Shown here in pieces: positions 1 through 6,284 of a stretch of 6,284 bases of DNA. The stretch is from the NCBI GenBank assembly GCA_017889845.1, contig JAGGAJ010000106.1, positions 1 to 6,284 of the forward strand, in the 5' to 3' direction. Under the pieces are notes generated by a model. The model ran no database searches. It was given only the letters and a program-made list of their open reading frames with translations, and had not been told where the DNA came from. The stretch's first letter is position 1; each line of letters opens with the position of its first letter. The translations under genes and the position numbers were made by a program. The stretch is from Deltaproteobacteria bacterium (lineage in GTDB: Bacteria; Desulfobacterota; Deferrimicrobia; Deferrimicrobiales; Deferrimicrobiaceae).

Positions 1-807
1 TACTGCTACCGGTGCCCGGAGGGGAAGGAGTACCCCGCGTGCGGCGTCTCGTGTCTCGCCGCCCTGGACGAGGCGCTGCGGGAGGAGGGCGACGCCGCGG
101 CCGCGGTGATCCTCGAGCCGCTGCTGCTGGGAGCGGGGGGGATGATCGTCTATCCGCCGGAATACCTTTCCGGGGCGGCCCGCCTCGCGCGCGGGCACGG
201 CGTCCACCTGATCCTCGACGAGGTGGCCACGGGATTCGGGCGCACGGGGACGATGTTCGCCTGCGAACAGGCGGGGGTCTCCCCCGATTTCCTGTGCCTC
301 TCGAAGGGGCTCACCTCCGGGACGATGCCGCTGGCGGCGACCCTGACCACCCCGGAGGTGTACAACGCCTTCCTGGGAGACCCGGACGGCGGGAAGACCT
401 TCTTCCACGGCCACACCTACACCGCGAACCCCGTCGGCTGCGCGGCGGCGCTGGCCTCCCTGGACCTCTTCGGGGAGGAAGGGGTGGTGGAACGCGTGGC
501 GGCCCTCGCCCCCCGGCTCGCGGAGGGGGCGCGGGCCCTCGGGGGGCTTCCGCTCGTGGGCGACGTTCGTCACATCGGGCTGGTGGCGGCTCTCGAGCTG
601 GTGCGCGACAAGGAGACGAGGGAGCCGCTGCCGGGTACCGATCGCGTGTTCCGGGAGGTCCGGCGGGAAGGGTTGCGCCGCGGGCTCTTCCTGCGCCCCC
701 TGGGGAACGTCGTCTACCTCTTCCTGCCCCAGGCCGTGACGCGGCCGGACCTCGACGACATCCTCGACCGCTTCGGAGAAACCCTGCGCGCGACCCTGCG
801 CGGGTAA
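1..807 (+). CDS. bioA: Adenosylmethionine-8-amino-7-oxononanoate aminotransferase, 3' part
   Basis: C-terminal 268 residues of a PLP fold-type I class III aminotransferase; the reading frame is open to the left edge and ends at TAA 805-807. About 180 N-terminal residues of the usual ~450 lie outside the window. BioA moves the amino group of S-adenosylmethionine to 8-amino-7-oxononanoate, giving 7,8-diaminononanoate in cytosolic biotin synthesis. Counting from the window edge: a BioA-like CYRCP start (residues 2-6), DEVATGFGRTG with the aspartate that contacts the PLP ring nitrogen (D73), the Schiff-base lysine in LSKG (K102), HGHTYTANP (136-144), and RPLGNVVYL near the C-terminus (R232). The SKGLTSG...LAATLTT and HGHTYTANP motifs favour BioA over ornithine, GABA or other class III enzymes. 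No other bio gene is visible, and any biotin operon would lie to the left. It converges on the minus-strand operon. No frameshift or missing catalytic residue is seen in the part present. Confidence 0.93.
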   Translation, partial: YCYRCPEGKEYPACGVSCLAALDEALREEGDAAAAVILEPLLLGAGGMIVYPPEYLSGAARLARGHGVHLILDEVATGFGRTGTMFACEQAGVSPDFLCLSKGLTSGTMPLAATLTTPEVYNAFLGDPDGGKTFFHGHTYTANPVGCAAALASLDLFGEEGVVERVAALAPRLAEGARALGGLPLVGDVRHIGLVAALELVRDKETREPLPGTDRVFREVRREGLRRGLFLRPLGNVVYLFLPQAVTRPDLDDILDRFGETLRATLRG

Positions 808-1318
808 GAGCCCCCGCGGTCCCGGCTAAGACCGCCGACAAGGTCTCCATCTCCGCGGATGGGCCTTCCCTGCGGCTACGTTCGCGACCTTCGACCGCTC
901 ACTGCCATTCCGCTCCTGGCGGGGGACACTCTTTCCCTGCATCCCCCAATAGATCAAGAATGTCCCCCTCTGTCGCCTTGGAGGCCTCCCCGGGGAAGCC
1001 TCGTCCCGCGGAGTTTATCCCGTCAGGGAGTTCCTTGCCGGGACGACCTTGCCGGCGAACCGGACCGCCCAGAAGATCGCACAAGGAGCGGATGCCGGAG
1101 GGAGGGGGGTCTGAGCGGAGGCCGCAAGTGCGGAACCGGCAGAGCCCCCGCCTTCTTCAGGAGATCGGCGAATGCCTGGCGATAAGCGTGGCCGAAGGGC
1201 GGGGAGATGACCGCAGTGCACGTTTGCTGGGTGGAGCCGGGGAGCCGGGCGGCCGGATGCGAACGACCCCCCTGCCCGGAGGCGAAGCGATCGCATCGAT
1301 CGGGATAGGCGGGCTCGG
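808..1318. other. Intergenic gap between convergent genes, no recognised gene
   Basis: About 510 bp between the bioA stop and the stop of the minus-strand tatD fusion. No open frame here looks like a real protein; the frames are rich in Arg, Pro and Gly, as chance frames in GC-rich DNA are, and no tRNA-like cloverleaf was recognised. Visible structures are a short hairpin just after bioA (816-821 with 830-835, no T-run), the GGGGGACA inverted repeat (921-968), a 10-bp perfect palindrome GGAGGCCTCC (980-989) running into an imperfect one (983-1000), and CGATCG-CAT-CGATCG at 1288-1302 just beyond the tatD stop. None has the stem plus T-run of a classical terminator. The region may be decayed sequence or a dispersed repeat; this is inference. 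Confidence 0.6.
921..968. repeat. GGGGGACA-type inverted repeat (REP-like hairpin)
   Basis: Arms at 921-933 (GGGGGACACTCTT) and 956-968 (AAGAATGTCCCCC) are inverted copies with one mismatch in 13 positions, separated by a 22-nt loop. The single mismatch (C929/A960) becomes a G-U wobble in RNA made from the minus strand, so a continuous 13-bp stem could form in that transcript. Dispersed palindromes starting GGGGACA are common between genes of deltaproteobacteria and often accompany IS200-like Y1 (RAYT) transposases; that link is from memory of such genomes and no transposase is present here. It could also act as a read-through barrier between the converging genes. Confidence 0.55.
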
Positions 1319-2689
1319 CTATCCGACGTCGTCGTAGGGGCGAAGGCGGAAGGAGACGCCGGGGATCGACTCCGCCAGCCGGCGGACGGCCTCGACGTCG
1401 AGTCCGGGCAGGGCGACGGCAGTGGCGACCACCGACGGGACGTGCTCCGGCGCCTCCCGGAGGAAGTCGAGGAGGGCGGGGAACGACGCCGCGCCGTACC
1501 GGTTCGGGCAGATCCGCGCGTACGTCTCCGCGTCCGGCGCGTTCAGGGAGACGGAGAGGGCGTCCACCAGCCCCGACAGCTCCGGCAGGACGTTCCGCCC
1601 GTGGACGAGGTTCGCCAGCCCGTCCGTGTTCACCCGCACCCGCCCCCCCCGCCGCTTGACCTCCGCGGCGACCTCCTTCACTTCCGGAAGGCGGAGCAAC
1701 GGCTCCCCGAACCCGCAGAAGACGATCTCCTCGAACGCCGCCGGGTCGCCGACCAGGATGAGGACCTCCGCGGCGGACGGTTCCCCCGGCAGCTTCAGCA
1801 GGTGCCCCTTCACGTGCCAGTCGCGGCGCTTTGCGCAGAAGGAGCAGCTGTTCGTGCACCGGTTCGTGATGTTCAGGTAGAGGGAGTTGCGGATCCGGTA
1901 GGCCACCTGCACCTCCTCCTCCGCGGGGATGCGGAAGATCCGCCGTGCGGAAAGGGTGGTGGCCCGGGCCACGTCCTCCACGTGGAGTCCCTTGATCTCC
2001 GCCACCTTCGCCGCCACCAGCGGGACGTACGCCGGCTCGTTCGTCTTCCCGCGGTGCGGGACGGGGGCGAGGAAGGGGCAGTCTGTCTCGATCAGCAGGC
2101 GGTCGAGCGGCAGGTGCCGCACCGCCTCCACCTGGGCCCCGGAGCCCCGGTACGTGATGGCGCCCGGGATCGACACGAGGAAGTTCATCGCCGCCGCCTT
2201 CCGCGCCATGGCGAGGTCCCCCGAAAAGCAGTGGAAGATCCCGCCGACCTCCGACGCCTTCTCCTCCGCGAGGATCGACAGCGCCTCGTCGTGGGCGTCC
2301 CGGTCGTGCACGATGACGGGGAGGTTCCGCCGGCGCGCCAGCCGGACCTGCTCCCGGAAGGAGGCGCGCTGGGCGTCCCGGGGGGATCGGTCGCGGAAGA
2401 AGTCGAGGCCCGTCTCCCCGATCGCGACCACCTTGTCGCACCGGGAGAGCGCATCCAGGCGGGAGAGGGCGTCCTCCGACAGCCGCGACGCGTCGTGGGG
2501 GTGCAGCCCCACGGCGGCGTAGACCCCCGGGTGCCGGTGGGCGATGGCGACGCCTTCCGCGCTGCTCTCCGGGTCGATCCCGATCGTCGTGACGCCGGTG
2601 ACGCCCGCTTCGCGCGCACGGCGCAGCACCGCGGTCTCCGCTCCGGCGAGCGGCGGCAGGTCGAGGTGGGCGTGGGAGTCGAAGAACAT
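1319..2689 (-). CDS. tatD: TatD family metal-dependent hydrolase fused to a C-terminal radical SAM domain
   Basis: 456 residues. Residues 1-255 form a complete TatD domain, a TIM-barrel hydrolase acting as a 3'-5' DNase/RNase in studied members. The expected metal ligands are present: HAH (H6, H8), the GETGLD glutamate (E92), H128 in VIVHD, H153 in FHCFSG and D203 in ETDCPFLAP. After a short linker, residues 265-456 begin a radical SAM domain with the CxxxCxxC 4Fe-4S motif (C278, C282, C285) and a GGE-like CGFGEP (325-330). TatD proteins are normally about 255-265 residues, so the second domain is extra. A TatD-associated radical SAM family is known, found fused or adjacent; its substrate is unknown to me. 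The ATG at 2689 gives the canonical TatD start FFDSHAHLD. No Shine-Dalgarno is visible: the preceding bases are CCTCCTCCC on the coding strand. It lies 32 bp after metG and is the last gene of the operon. TatD assignment is firm; function of the fused domain is open. Confidence 0.92.
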   Translation of the reverse strand: MFFDSHAHLDLPPLAGAETAVLRRAREAGVTGVTTIGIDPESSAEGVAIAHRHPGVYAAVGLHPHDASRLSEDALSRLDALSRCDKVVAIGETGLDFFRDRSPRDAQRASFREQVRLARRRNLPVIVHDRDAHDEALSILAEEKASEVGGIFHCFSGDLAMARKAAAMNFLVSIPGAITYRGSGAQVEAVRHLPLDRLLIETDCPFLAPVPHRGKTNEPAYVPLVAAKVAEIKGLHVEDVARATTLSARRIFRIPAEEEVQVAYRIRNSLYLNITNRCTNSCSFCAKRRDWHVKGHLLKLPGEPSAAEVLILVGDPAAFEEIVFCGFGEPLLRLPEVKEVAAEVKRRGGRVRVNTDGLANLVHGRNVLPELSGLVDALSVSLNAPDAETYARICPNRYGAASFPALLDFLREAPEHVPSVVATAVALPGLDVEAVRRLAESIPGVSFRLRPYDDVG

Positions 2690-2721
2690 GGGAGGAGGCA
2701 GTGGCCCCGGGATGGACCGCG

Positions 2722-4263
2722 CTATGTCTCGATCTTGGGAAAAACGATGCACGATTTCGGAAGGGCGGCGCCGGCGGCCAGCCCTCCCCACGCTCCCGCC
2801 GCGTCCACCCGGGCGCCCTCGACCGGGGCGCCGCCCGGGACGAGCGCCTCCCACATCCTCTGCGAGGCCGTCGGGGTGAAGGGAGACATCAGCAGGGCGG
2901 ACAGGCGGGCGGCCTCCAGGGCGTTGTAGAGCACCGTCCCGAGGCGTCCCCGGTTCGCCGGGTCCTTCGCCAGCGCCCATGGCTCCGTCGCCTGCACGTA
3001 CTCGTTCGCCTTCGTGACCAGCTCGATCACGGCGGAGAGCGCCTTGTGGAACGCCACCTCCTCCATCGCCGCGTCCACGGCGTCCGCGGCCTCCCGGCCG
3101 GAATCGCGAAGGGCGGCGTCCGGCGTTTCCTGCGCCCCCGGCGACGGGACCGCGCCCCCGAAATATCTCCCCAGCATCCCCAGCGACCGGTTCAGGAGGT
3201 TCCCCAGCTTGTCCGCGAGCTCCGAATTGGCGCGCCGCACGAGCTCCCTCTCCGAGAAGTCGCCGTCGAGTCCGAACGACACCTCCCGCAGGAGGAAGTA
3301 CCGGAAGGCGTCCGCGCCGTACCGTTGCACCATGTCGTACGGGTCCACCACGTTCCCGAGGGACTTGCTCATCTTCTGCCCCTCGACGGTCCACCAGCCG
3401 TGGGCGAAGACGCCCAGCGGGGGGGCGACCCCGGCGGACATCAGGAACGCGGGCCAGTAGACGGCGTGGAACCGCAGGATGTCCTTCCCGACCATGTGGA
3501 TGTCGGCGGGCCAGAAGGTCGTGAACTCGGGGGTCCGCTGCGGGTAGCCGAGGCCGGTGATGTAGTTGGTCAGGGCGTCGTACCACACGTAGATCACGTG
3601 CCCCGGGGCGTCGGGCACCGGGATCCCCCACGAAAGCGAAGTGCGGGAGACGGAAAGGTCGTTCAGCCCCCCCGCGACGAAGGCGACCACCTCGTTGCGG
3701 CGCTCCTCCGGCCGGATGAACCCCGGGTTCTCCCCGTAGTACCGCAGCAGCCGGTCCTGGTACCTCGACAGGCGGAAGAAGTACGACGGCTCCTTCCGCT
3801 TCTCTACGGGGCGTCCGCAGGTGGGGCAGTTCCCCCCGGCATCGGCGAGCTGCCGCTCCGTCCAGTACGCCTCGTCCGGGACGCAGTACCACCCCTCGTA
3901 CTCGCCGAGGTAGATGTCCCCGTTGGCCAGGGACCTGCGGAAGAGATCCTGCACGGAGGCGTAGTGGCGCGGCTCCGTGGTCCGGATGAAGCCCGTGTTG
4001 CTGATCGTCAGCGCGGGGGAGAGCCCCTGGAAGTTCGTCACCACCTGGTCGGCGAGCTGCCGGGGGGAGAGCCCCTTCTGCGTGGCGCTTTTCTGCACCT
4101 TCTCCCCGTGCTCGTCCGTGCCGGTGAGGAAGTACACCCTCTTCCCCTTCATCCGGTGCCACCGGGCGAGGACGTCGCAGGCGATGGTGGTGTAGGCGTG
4201 GCCGATGTGGGGGACGTCGTTGACGTAGTAGATCGGCGTCGTGATGTAGAACGTGTCCTTCAC
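2722..4263 (-). CDS. metG: Methionine--tRNA ligase
   Basis: 513 residues. Cytosolic class I aminoacyl-tRNA synthetase that charges initiator and elongator tRNA-Met with methionine using ATP. The N-terminal Rossmann fold carries the HIGH signature (H19-I-G-H22, in VPHIGHAYT) and TGTDEHG (47-53). A zinc-knuckle insertion follows, with C127 in GWYCVPDE and CPTC at 146-149; these supply three cysteines, and D130 sits where a second cysteine is found in some relatives. The KMSKS loop is at 297-301, followed by the helical anticodon-binding domain to about residue 475. The protein ends shortly afterwards, so the Trbp111/EMAP-like tRNA-dimerisation domain of the ~650-residue form is absent; compact forms are common. 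The start is GTG 4263-4261, chosen because GAGGAGG lies 7 bases upstream, the following sequence KDTFYITTPIYY is the normal N-terminus, and the GTG overlaps the ricT stop as GTGA. Stop is TAG at 2724-2722. Confidence 0.96.
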   Translation of the reverse strand: MKDTFYITTPIYYVNDVPHIGHAYTTIACDVLARWHRMKGKRVYFLTGTDEHGEKVQKSATQKGLSPRQLADQVVTNFQGLSPALTISNTGFIRTTEPRHYASVQDLFRRSLANGDIYLGEYEGWYCVPDEAYWTERQLADAGGNCPTCGRPVEKRKEPSYFFRLSRYQDRLLRYYGENPGFIRPEERRNEVVAFVAGGLNDLSVSRTSLSWGIPVPDAPGHVIYVWYDALTNYITGLGYPQRTPEFTTFWPADIHMVGKDILRFHAVYWPAFLMSAGVAPPLGVFAHGWWTVEGQKMSKSLGNVVDPYDMVQRYGADAFRYFLLREVSFGLDGDFSERELVRRANSELADKLGNLLNRSLGMLGRYFGGAVPSPGAQETPDAALRDSGREAADAVDAAMEEVAFHKALSAVIELVTKANEYVQATEPWALAKDPANRGRLGTVLYNALEAARLSALLMSPFTPTASQRMWEALVPGGAPVEGARVDAAGAWGGLAAGAALPKSCIVFPKIET

Positions 4264-5018
4264 GACGGGCCCTCCTCGTCGTCGGAGAGCCGCACCAGGA
4301 GTTCCTCGTCCCCGGGCTCCGGGGCCGCCGGGGCGTCCGCGGGGCCCTTCGCCGCCGCGCACGGGGCGCAGCTCTTCTGCCGCGTGTACGACTCGTGCTC
4401 GTAGATGAGGCAGCACATCAGCCGTCCGCACACGCCGGAGAGCTTCGCCGGGTTCAGGGACAGCTTCTGGTCCTTGGCCATCTTGACCGTGATCGGCTCG
4501 AAGTCCCGGAGGAAGGTGGCGCAGCACAGTTCCTTGCCGCACGGCCCGACGCCGCCCACCACCCGCGCCTCGTCCCGCACACCGATCTGGCGCATCTCGA
4601 TGCGCGTGCGCAGCTCGTGGGCCAGGTCCTTCACCAGCTCCCGGAAGTCGATCCGCCCGTCCGCGGTGAAGTAGAACACCGCCTTGCTCCGGTCGAGCAG
4701 GTACTCGGCCCGCACGAGCTTCATCGGGAGCCCCCGCTCGGCGATCCTCCGCTCGCAGAACGCTTCGGCCTCCGCCTCCCGGCGGGCATTCTCCTGGTGG
4801 GCGCGCACGTCGTCCGCCGAGGCCGGGCGGAGGACCTTGCTGGCGGGGAATTTCGCGGCCGTCGGTTCGTAGCCGTCAATCCGCTGGACGACCTCGCCGA
4901 GGGCGACGCCGCGCTCGGTCTGGACCACGGCGAAGTCGCCCTTCCGCACGGAGACCCCCGTGCAGTCGAAGTGGTATGTCTTGCACACGCCCCGGAGGCG
5001 TATCCCTGCGATGTCCAT
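4260..5018 (-). CDS. ricT: PSP1 domain protein, RicT/YaaT family
   Basis: 252 residues. In Bacillus subtilis RicT (YaaT) forms a complex with RicA and RicF that carries 4Fe-4S clusters, works with RNase Y in mRNA maturation, and affects sporulation, competence and biofilm control. The PSP1 domain covers most of residues 1-215. The family's cysteine motifs are present: GPCGKELCC (C160, C165, C166) and GVCGRLMCC (C197, C202, C203), expected cluster ligands. Further cysteines are C12 and C19 near the N-terminus and a CAPC pair (C217, C220). The last ~30 residues are Ala/Pro-rich, then acidic (GDEELLVRLSDDEEG), and look disordered. ATG 5018 is the only good start: the holB stop lies in the same frame four codons earlier. 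A weak AAGGGA sits about 12 bases upstream. The holB neighbour matches the Bacillus order. RicA and RicF are not in the window, so the role here is inferred from the family. Confidence 0.92.
   Translation of the reverse strand: MDIAGIRLRGVCKTYHFDCTGVSVRKGDFAVVQTERGVALGEVVQRIDGYEPTAAKFPASKVLRPASADDVRAHQENARREAEAEAFCERRIAERGLPMKLVRAEYLLDRSKAVFYFTADGRIDFRELVKDLAHELRTRIEMRQIGVRDEARVVGGVGPCGKELCCATFLRDFEPITVKMAKDQKLSLNPAKLSGVCGRLMCCLIYEHESYTRQKSCAPCAAAKGPADAPAAPEPGDEELLVRLSDDEEGPS
4271..4277 (-). promoter_or_regulatory. Ribosome binding site for metG
   Basis: GAGGAGG on the minus strand, 7 bases before the GTG at 4263, inside the last codons of ricT. It supports the GTG start and suggests translational coupling with ricT. 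It is the clearest Shine-Dalgarno at any junction in this operon. Confidence 0.8.
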
Positions 5019-5027
5019 TCGGAACGC

Positions 5028-6005
5028 TCATCCCTTCCCGTGCAGTCCGAAGAAAAACGCCTCCAGCGCCAGCCGCTTCTGCGGCTGGGGAGGCATTCGG
5101 GAAACCGACAGGAGCGCCCGGAACACGGTGTCCCACCCCCCGGCCGGGGGGCGTGCGGCCAGCGCTTCCAGGGCGTCCCGAAGGTCGACGTTCATTATAT
5201 CCGCTCCTTCCCCGGAAGATAAGAGGGACAGGTCCCGCGCGAGGGAGAGCGGAGCGGCCAGTCGCCCGGGGGAGTCCCCTCCCGCCTTCCAGGTTTCGGC
5301 GAACGCGATCGCCTCCCGGGGAGAGGGCTTCGCGAGGAGGGACATCCACGTCCCCCGCTCGTCGGCCAGCTCCGGGAGGATCGCGAGGGCGCGCCCGGGG
5401 GATCCTCCCGAGAGGGCGGCGGCCAGGCGGATCTCCACCCCGGACCGGCCTTCCGCCTCCGGGAGGTCGGCGAGGATCTCCCCGACGGTCTCCGCGGGAA
5501 GCGGGAAGAAGGGGATCCGCTGGCACCGGGAGACGATCGTGGGCATGACCTGCGAAACGCGGTGTGCGACCAGCAGCAGGTGCGTCCCCGGCGGCGGCTC
5601 CTCGAGGGTCTTCAGCAGCGCGTTGGCCGCCTGCGGGGTCATCCGGTCCGCGGGGACGAGGATCGCCGCCCGCGGCCGGTCGGAGAACGCCTTGAGCGAC
5701 AGCTCCTCCTTCAGCGCGCGGATCTCGTCGATACGGAGGAAGTGCGTTTCCGGCACGATGCGGAGGTGGTTGGGGTGGCCGCCCGAGGCCAGGAGCCGGC
5801 AGTCCGGGCAGGCGCCGCACGCACCAAAGGCCCCCGGAGCGCGGCAGAGGAGGGCGGAGACGAAGGCCCGGGCGGCCTTCTCCTTTCCCACCCCTTCCTC
5901 GCCCGCGAAGAGCAGGCCGCCGGGCGTCGCCCCGGAGGCGAGGTACCGCCGCAGGAGCGCGATGGCGCGCTCCTGACCCCGGACGGACGCGAAGGTCTCT
6001 ACCAT
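5028..6005 (-). CDS. holB: DNA polymerase III subunit delta'
   Basis: 325 residues. Delta' is the stator subunit of the clamp loader that places the beta sliding clamp on primed DNA. The AAA+ fold starts SVRGQERAI (7-15), and the P-loop-like GEEGVGKE is at 35-42; it keeps K41 but has Glu after it instead of Ser/Thr, consistent with a non-hydrolysing subunit. A zinc module follows, C54-x8-C63-x2-C66-x2-C69, as in delta' and gamma/tau. The DEIR region (93-96), ANALLKTLEEPP (127-138) and the SRC motif (159-161) are conserved clamp-loader elements. The C-terminal ~120 residues are the weakly conserved collar region. Length and position beside tmk and ricT favour delta' over gamma/tau (DnaX), which is much longer. 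The ATG at 6005 overlaps the tmk stop by 7 bp (ATGGTAG); no good Shine-Dalgarno is visible, so coupling to tmk is likely. It ends at TGA 5030-5028. Confidence 0.93.
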   Translation of the reverse strand: MVETFASVRGQERAIALLRRYLASGATPGGLLFAGEEGVGKEKAARAFVSALLCRAPGAFGACGACPDCRLLASGGHPNHLRIVPETHFLRIDEIRALKEELSLKAFSDRPRAAILVPADRMTPQAANALLKTLEEPPPGTHLLLVAHRVSQVMPTIVSRCQRIPFFPLPAETVGEILADLPEAEGRSGVEIRLAAALSGGSPGRALAILPELADERGTWMSLLAKPSPREAIAFAETWKAGGDSPGRLAAPLSLARDLSLLSSGEGADIMNVDLRDALEALAARPPAGGWDTVFRALLSVSRMPPQPQKRLALEAFFFGLHGKG

Positions 6006-6284
6006 CCGAACCGTGCGGCCACCGCCTCGCGCACCAGGCCCCGCACGGCATCCTCCGGAAGGGTGGCGTCGACCCGCACGATCCGGTCCGGGTGCCGGTC
6101 GAGGAGACGGAGGTACCCGTCCCGCACGGCGCGATGGAAGGCGAGGGACTCGCGCTCCATCCGGTCGGCGGCGCGGCCGCGTCCGCCGATGCGCGAGAAT
6201 CCCGCCTCGGGGGGCAGGTCGAACAGGAGCGTCAGGTCGGGGACGAGGCCGCCGGCGGCGAAGCGGTTCAGCCACTCCACCGGC
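5999..6284 (-). CDS. tmk: Thymidylate kinase, C-terminal part
   Basis: Only the last 94 residues are in the window; the frame is open to the right edge, so the start, P-loop and DRY-type motif lie outside. Tmk phosphorylates dTMP to dTDP with ATP in the dTTP pathway. Visible family features, counting from the edge: the stretch GGLVPDLTLLFDLPPE (11-26), where a beta strand precedes the lid; the lid with arginines in RIGGRGRAADR; the DRMERESLAFH helix; and a terminal RIVRVDA strand before the last helix. Full-length Tmk is about 205-215 residues, so somewhat over half is missing. The GTG at 6280 in this frame is an internal valine, not a start. The stop, TAG 6001-5999, overlaps the holB start. 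Placement directly before holB is the common bacterial arrangement. Confidence 0.9.
   Translation of the reverse strand, partial: PVEWLNRFAAGGLVPDLTLLFDLPPEAGFSRIGGRGRAADRMERESLAFHRAVRDGYLRLLDRHPDRIVRVDATLPEDAVRGLVREAVAARFGW

Noticed and set aside
35..42. Looking for a CRISPR array, tRNA or phage genes anywhere in the window
   Set aside because: No regularly spaced repeats, tRNA-like cloverleaf, integrase or phage structural motif was seen on either strand.
816..835. Hairpin after bioA (GCGGTC ... GACCGC) as a terminator
   Set aside because: The stem is only 6 bp and no T-run follows; not strong enough to call.
859..1185. Possible 108-codon plus-strand gene in the intergenic gap
   Set aside because: It reads straight through the GGGGGACA inverted repeat, has no Shine-Dalgarno or family resemblance, and has a chance-like composition.
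1288..1302. CGATCG-CAT-CGATCG palindrome as terminator for the operon
   Set aside because: CGATCG is self-complementary and the loop is only 3 bases, with no T-run on the minus strand; likely a chance palindrome.
12..1337. Plus-strand 441-codon frame overlapping bioA
   Set aside because: It runs in a different frame from the clear BioA protein and is low-complexity Arg/Gly/Pro throughout.
1319..4162. One long minus-strand open frame of 947 codons running from the tatD fusion back through metG
   Set aside because: The real protein begins at ATG 2689; the upstream part is an out-of-frame reading of metG, kept open by high GC and lacking any family motif.
1442..4404. Long plus-strand open frames (1442-2929 and 2701-4404) antisense to tatD and metG
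   Set aside because: They are Arg/Gly/Pro/Val-rich mirror frames of well-supported genes, a usual effect of strong G/C third-position bias, with no recognisable domains.
5028..6275. holB starting further upstream, at 6275
   Set aside because: The extra 90 residues are an out-of-frame reading of tmk; the family N-terminus (VETFASVRGQERA) begins at the ATG at 6005.

Overview
The window is GC-rich bacterial chromosome and contains only ordinary chromosomal genes. It has two parts. The 3' end of a biotin-synthesis gene (bioA) lies on the plus strand at the left. On the minus strand, entering from the right, is a tightly packed operon reading tmk (partial), holB, ricT (PSP1/YaaT family), metG and a tatD-type hydrolase fused to a radical SAM domain. 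bioA and the operon converge on a gap of about 510 bp with no recognisable gene. That gap holds a GGGGGACA-type inverted repeat and what looks like decayed or repeat-derived sequence.

The gene order tmk-holB-ricT-metG-tatD resembles the well-known tmk/holB/yaaT/metS/yabD neighbourhood of Bacillus. The very high GC, the compact 513-residue MetG without a C-terminal tRNA-binding domain, the TatD-radical SAM fusion and the GGGGGACA palindrome fit a Desulfuromonadales/Geobacter-like or other 'deltaproteobacterial' genome better than a Firmicute. This is inference from gene content; no rRNA or other phylogenetic marker is present.

The operon junctions are tight: tmk/holB overlap by 7 bp, holB/ricT are 9 bp apart and in the same reading frame, ricT/metG overlap by 4 bp (GTGA), and metG/tatD are 32 bp apart. 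The five genes are therefore very probably co-transcribed from a promoter upstream of the window. Together they cover dTTP supply (Tmk), clamp loading at the replication fork (HolB), an Fe-S-linked RNA-maturation factor (RicT), methionine tRNA charging (MetG) and a nuclease/radical SAM fusion of unknown substrate. BioA is unrelated in function.

The items most worth a second look are the TatD-radical SAM fusion and the intergenic repeat. No clearly new system (no CRISPR, defence island, intact mobile element or RNA gene) was seen.
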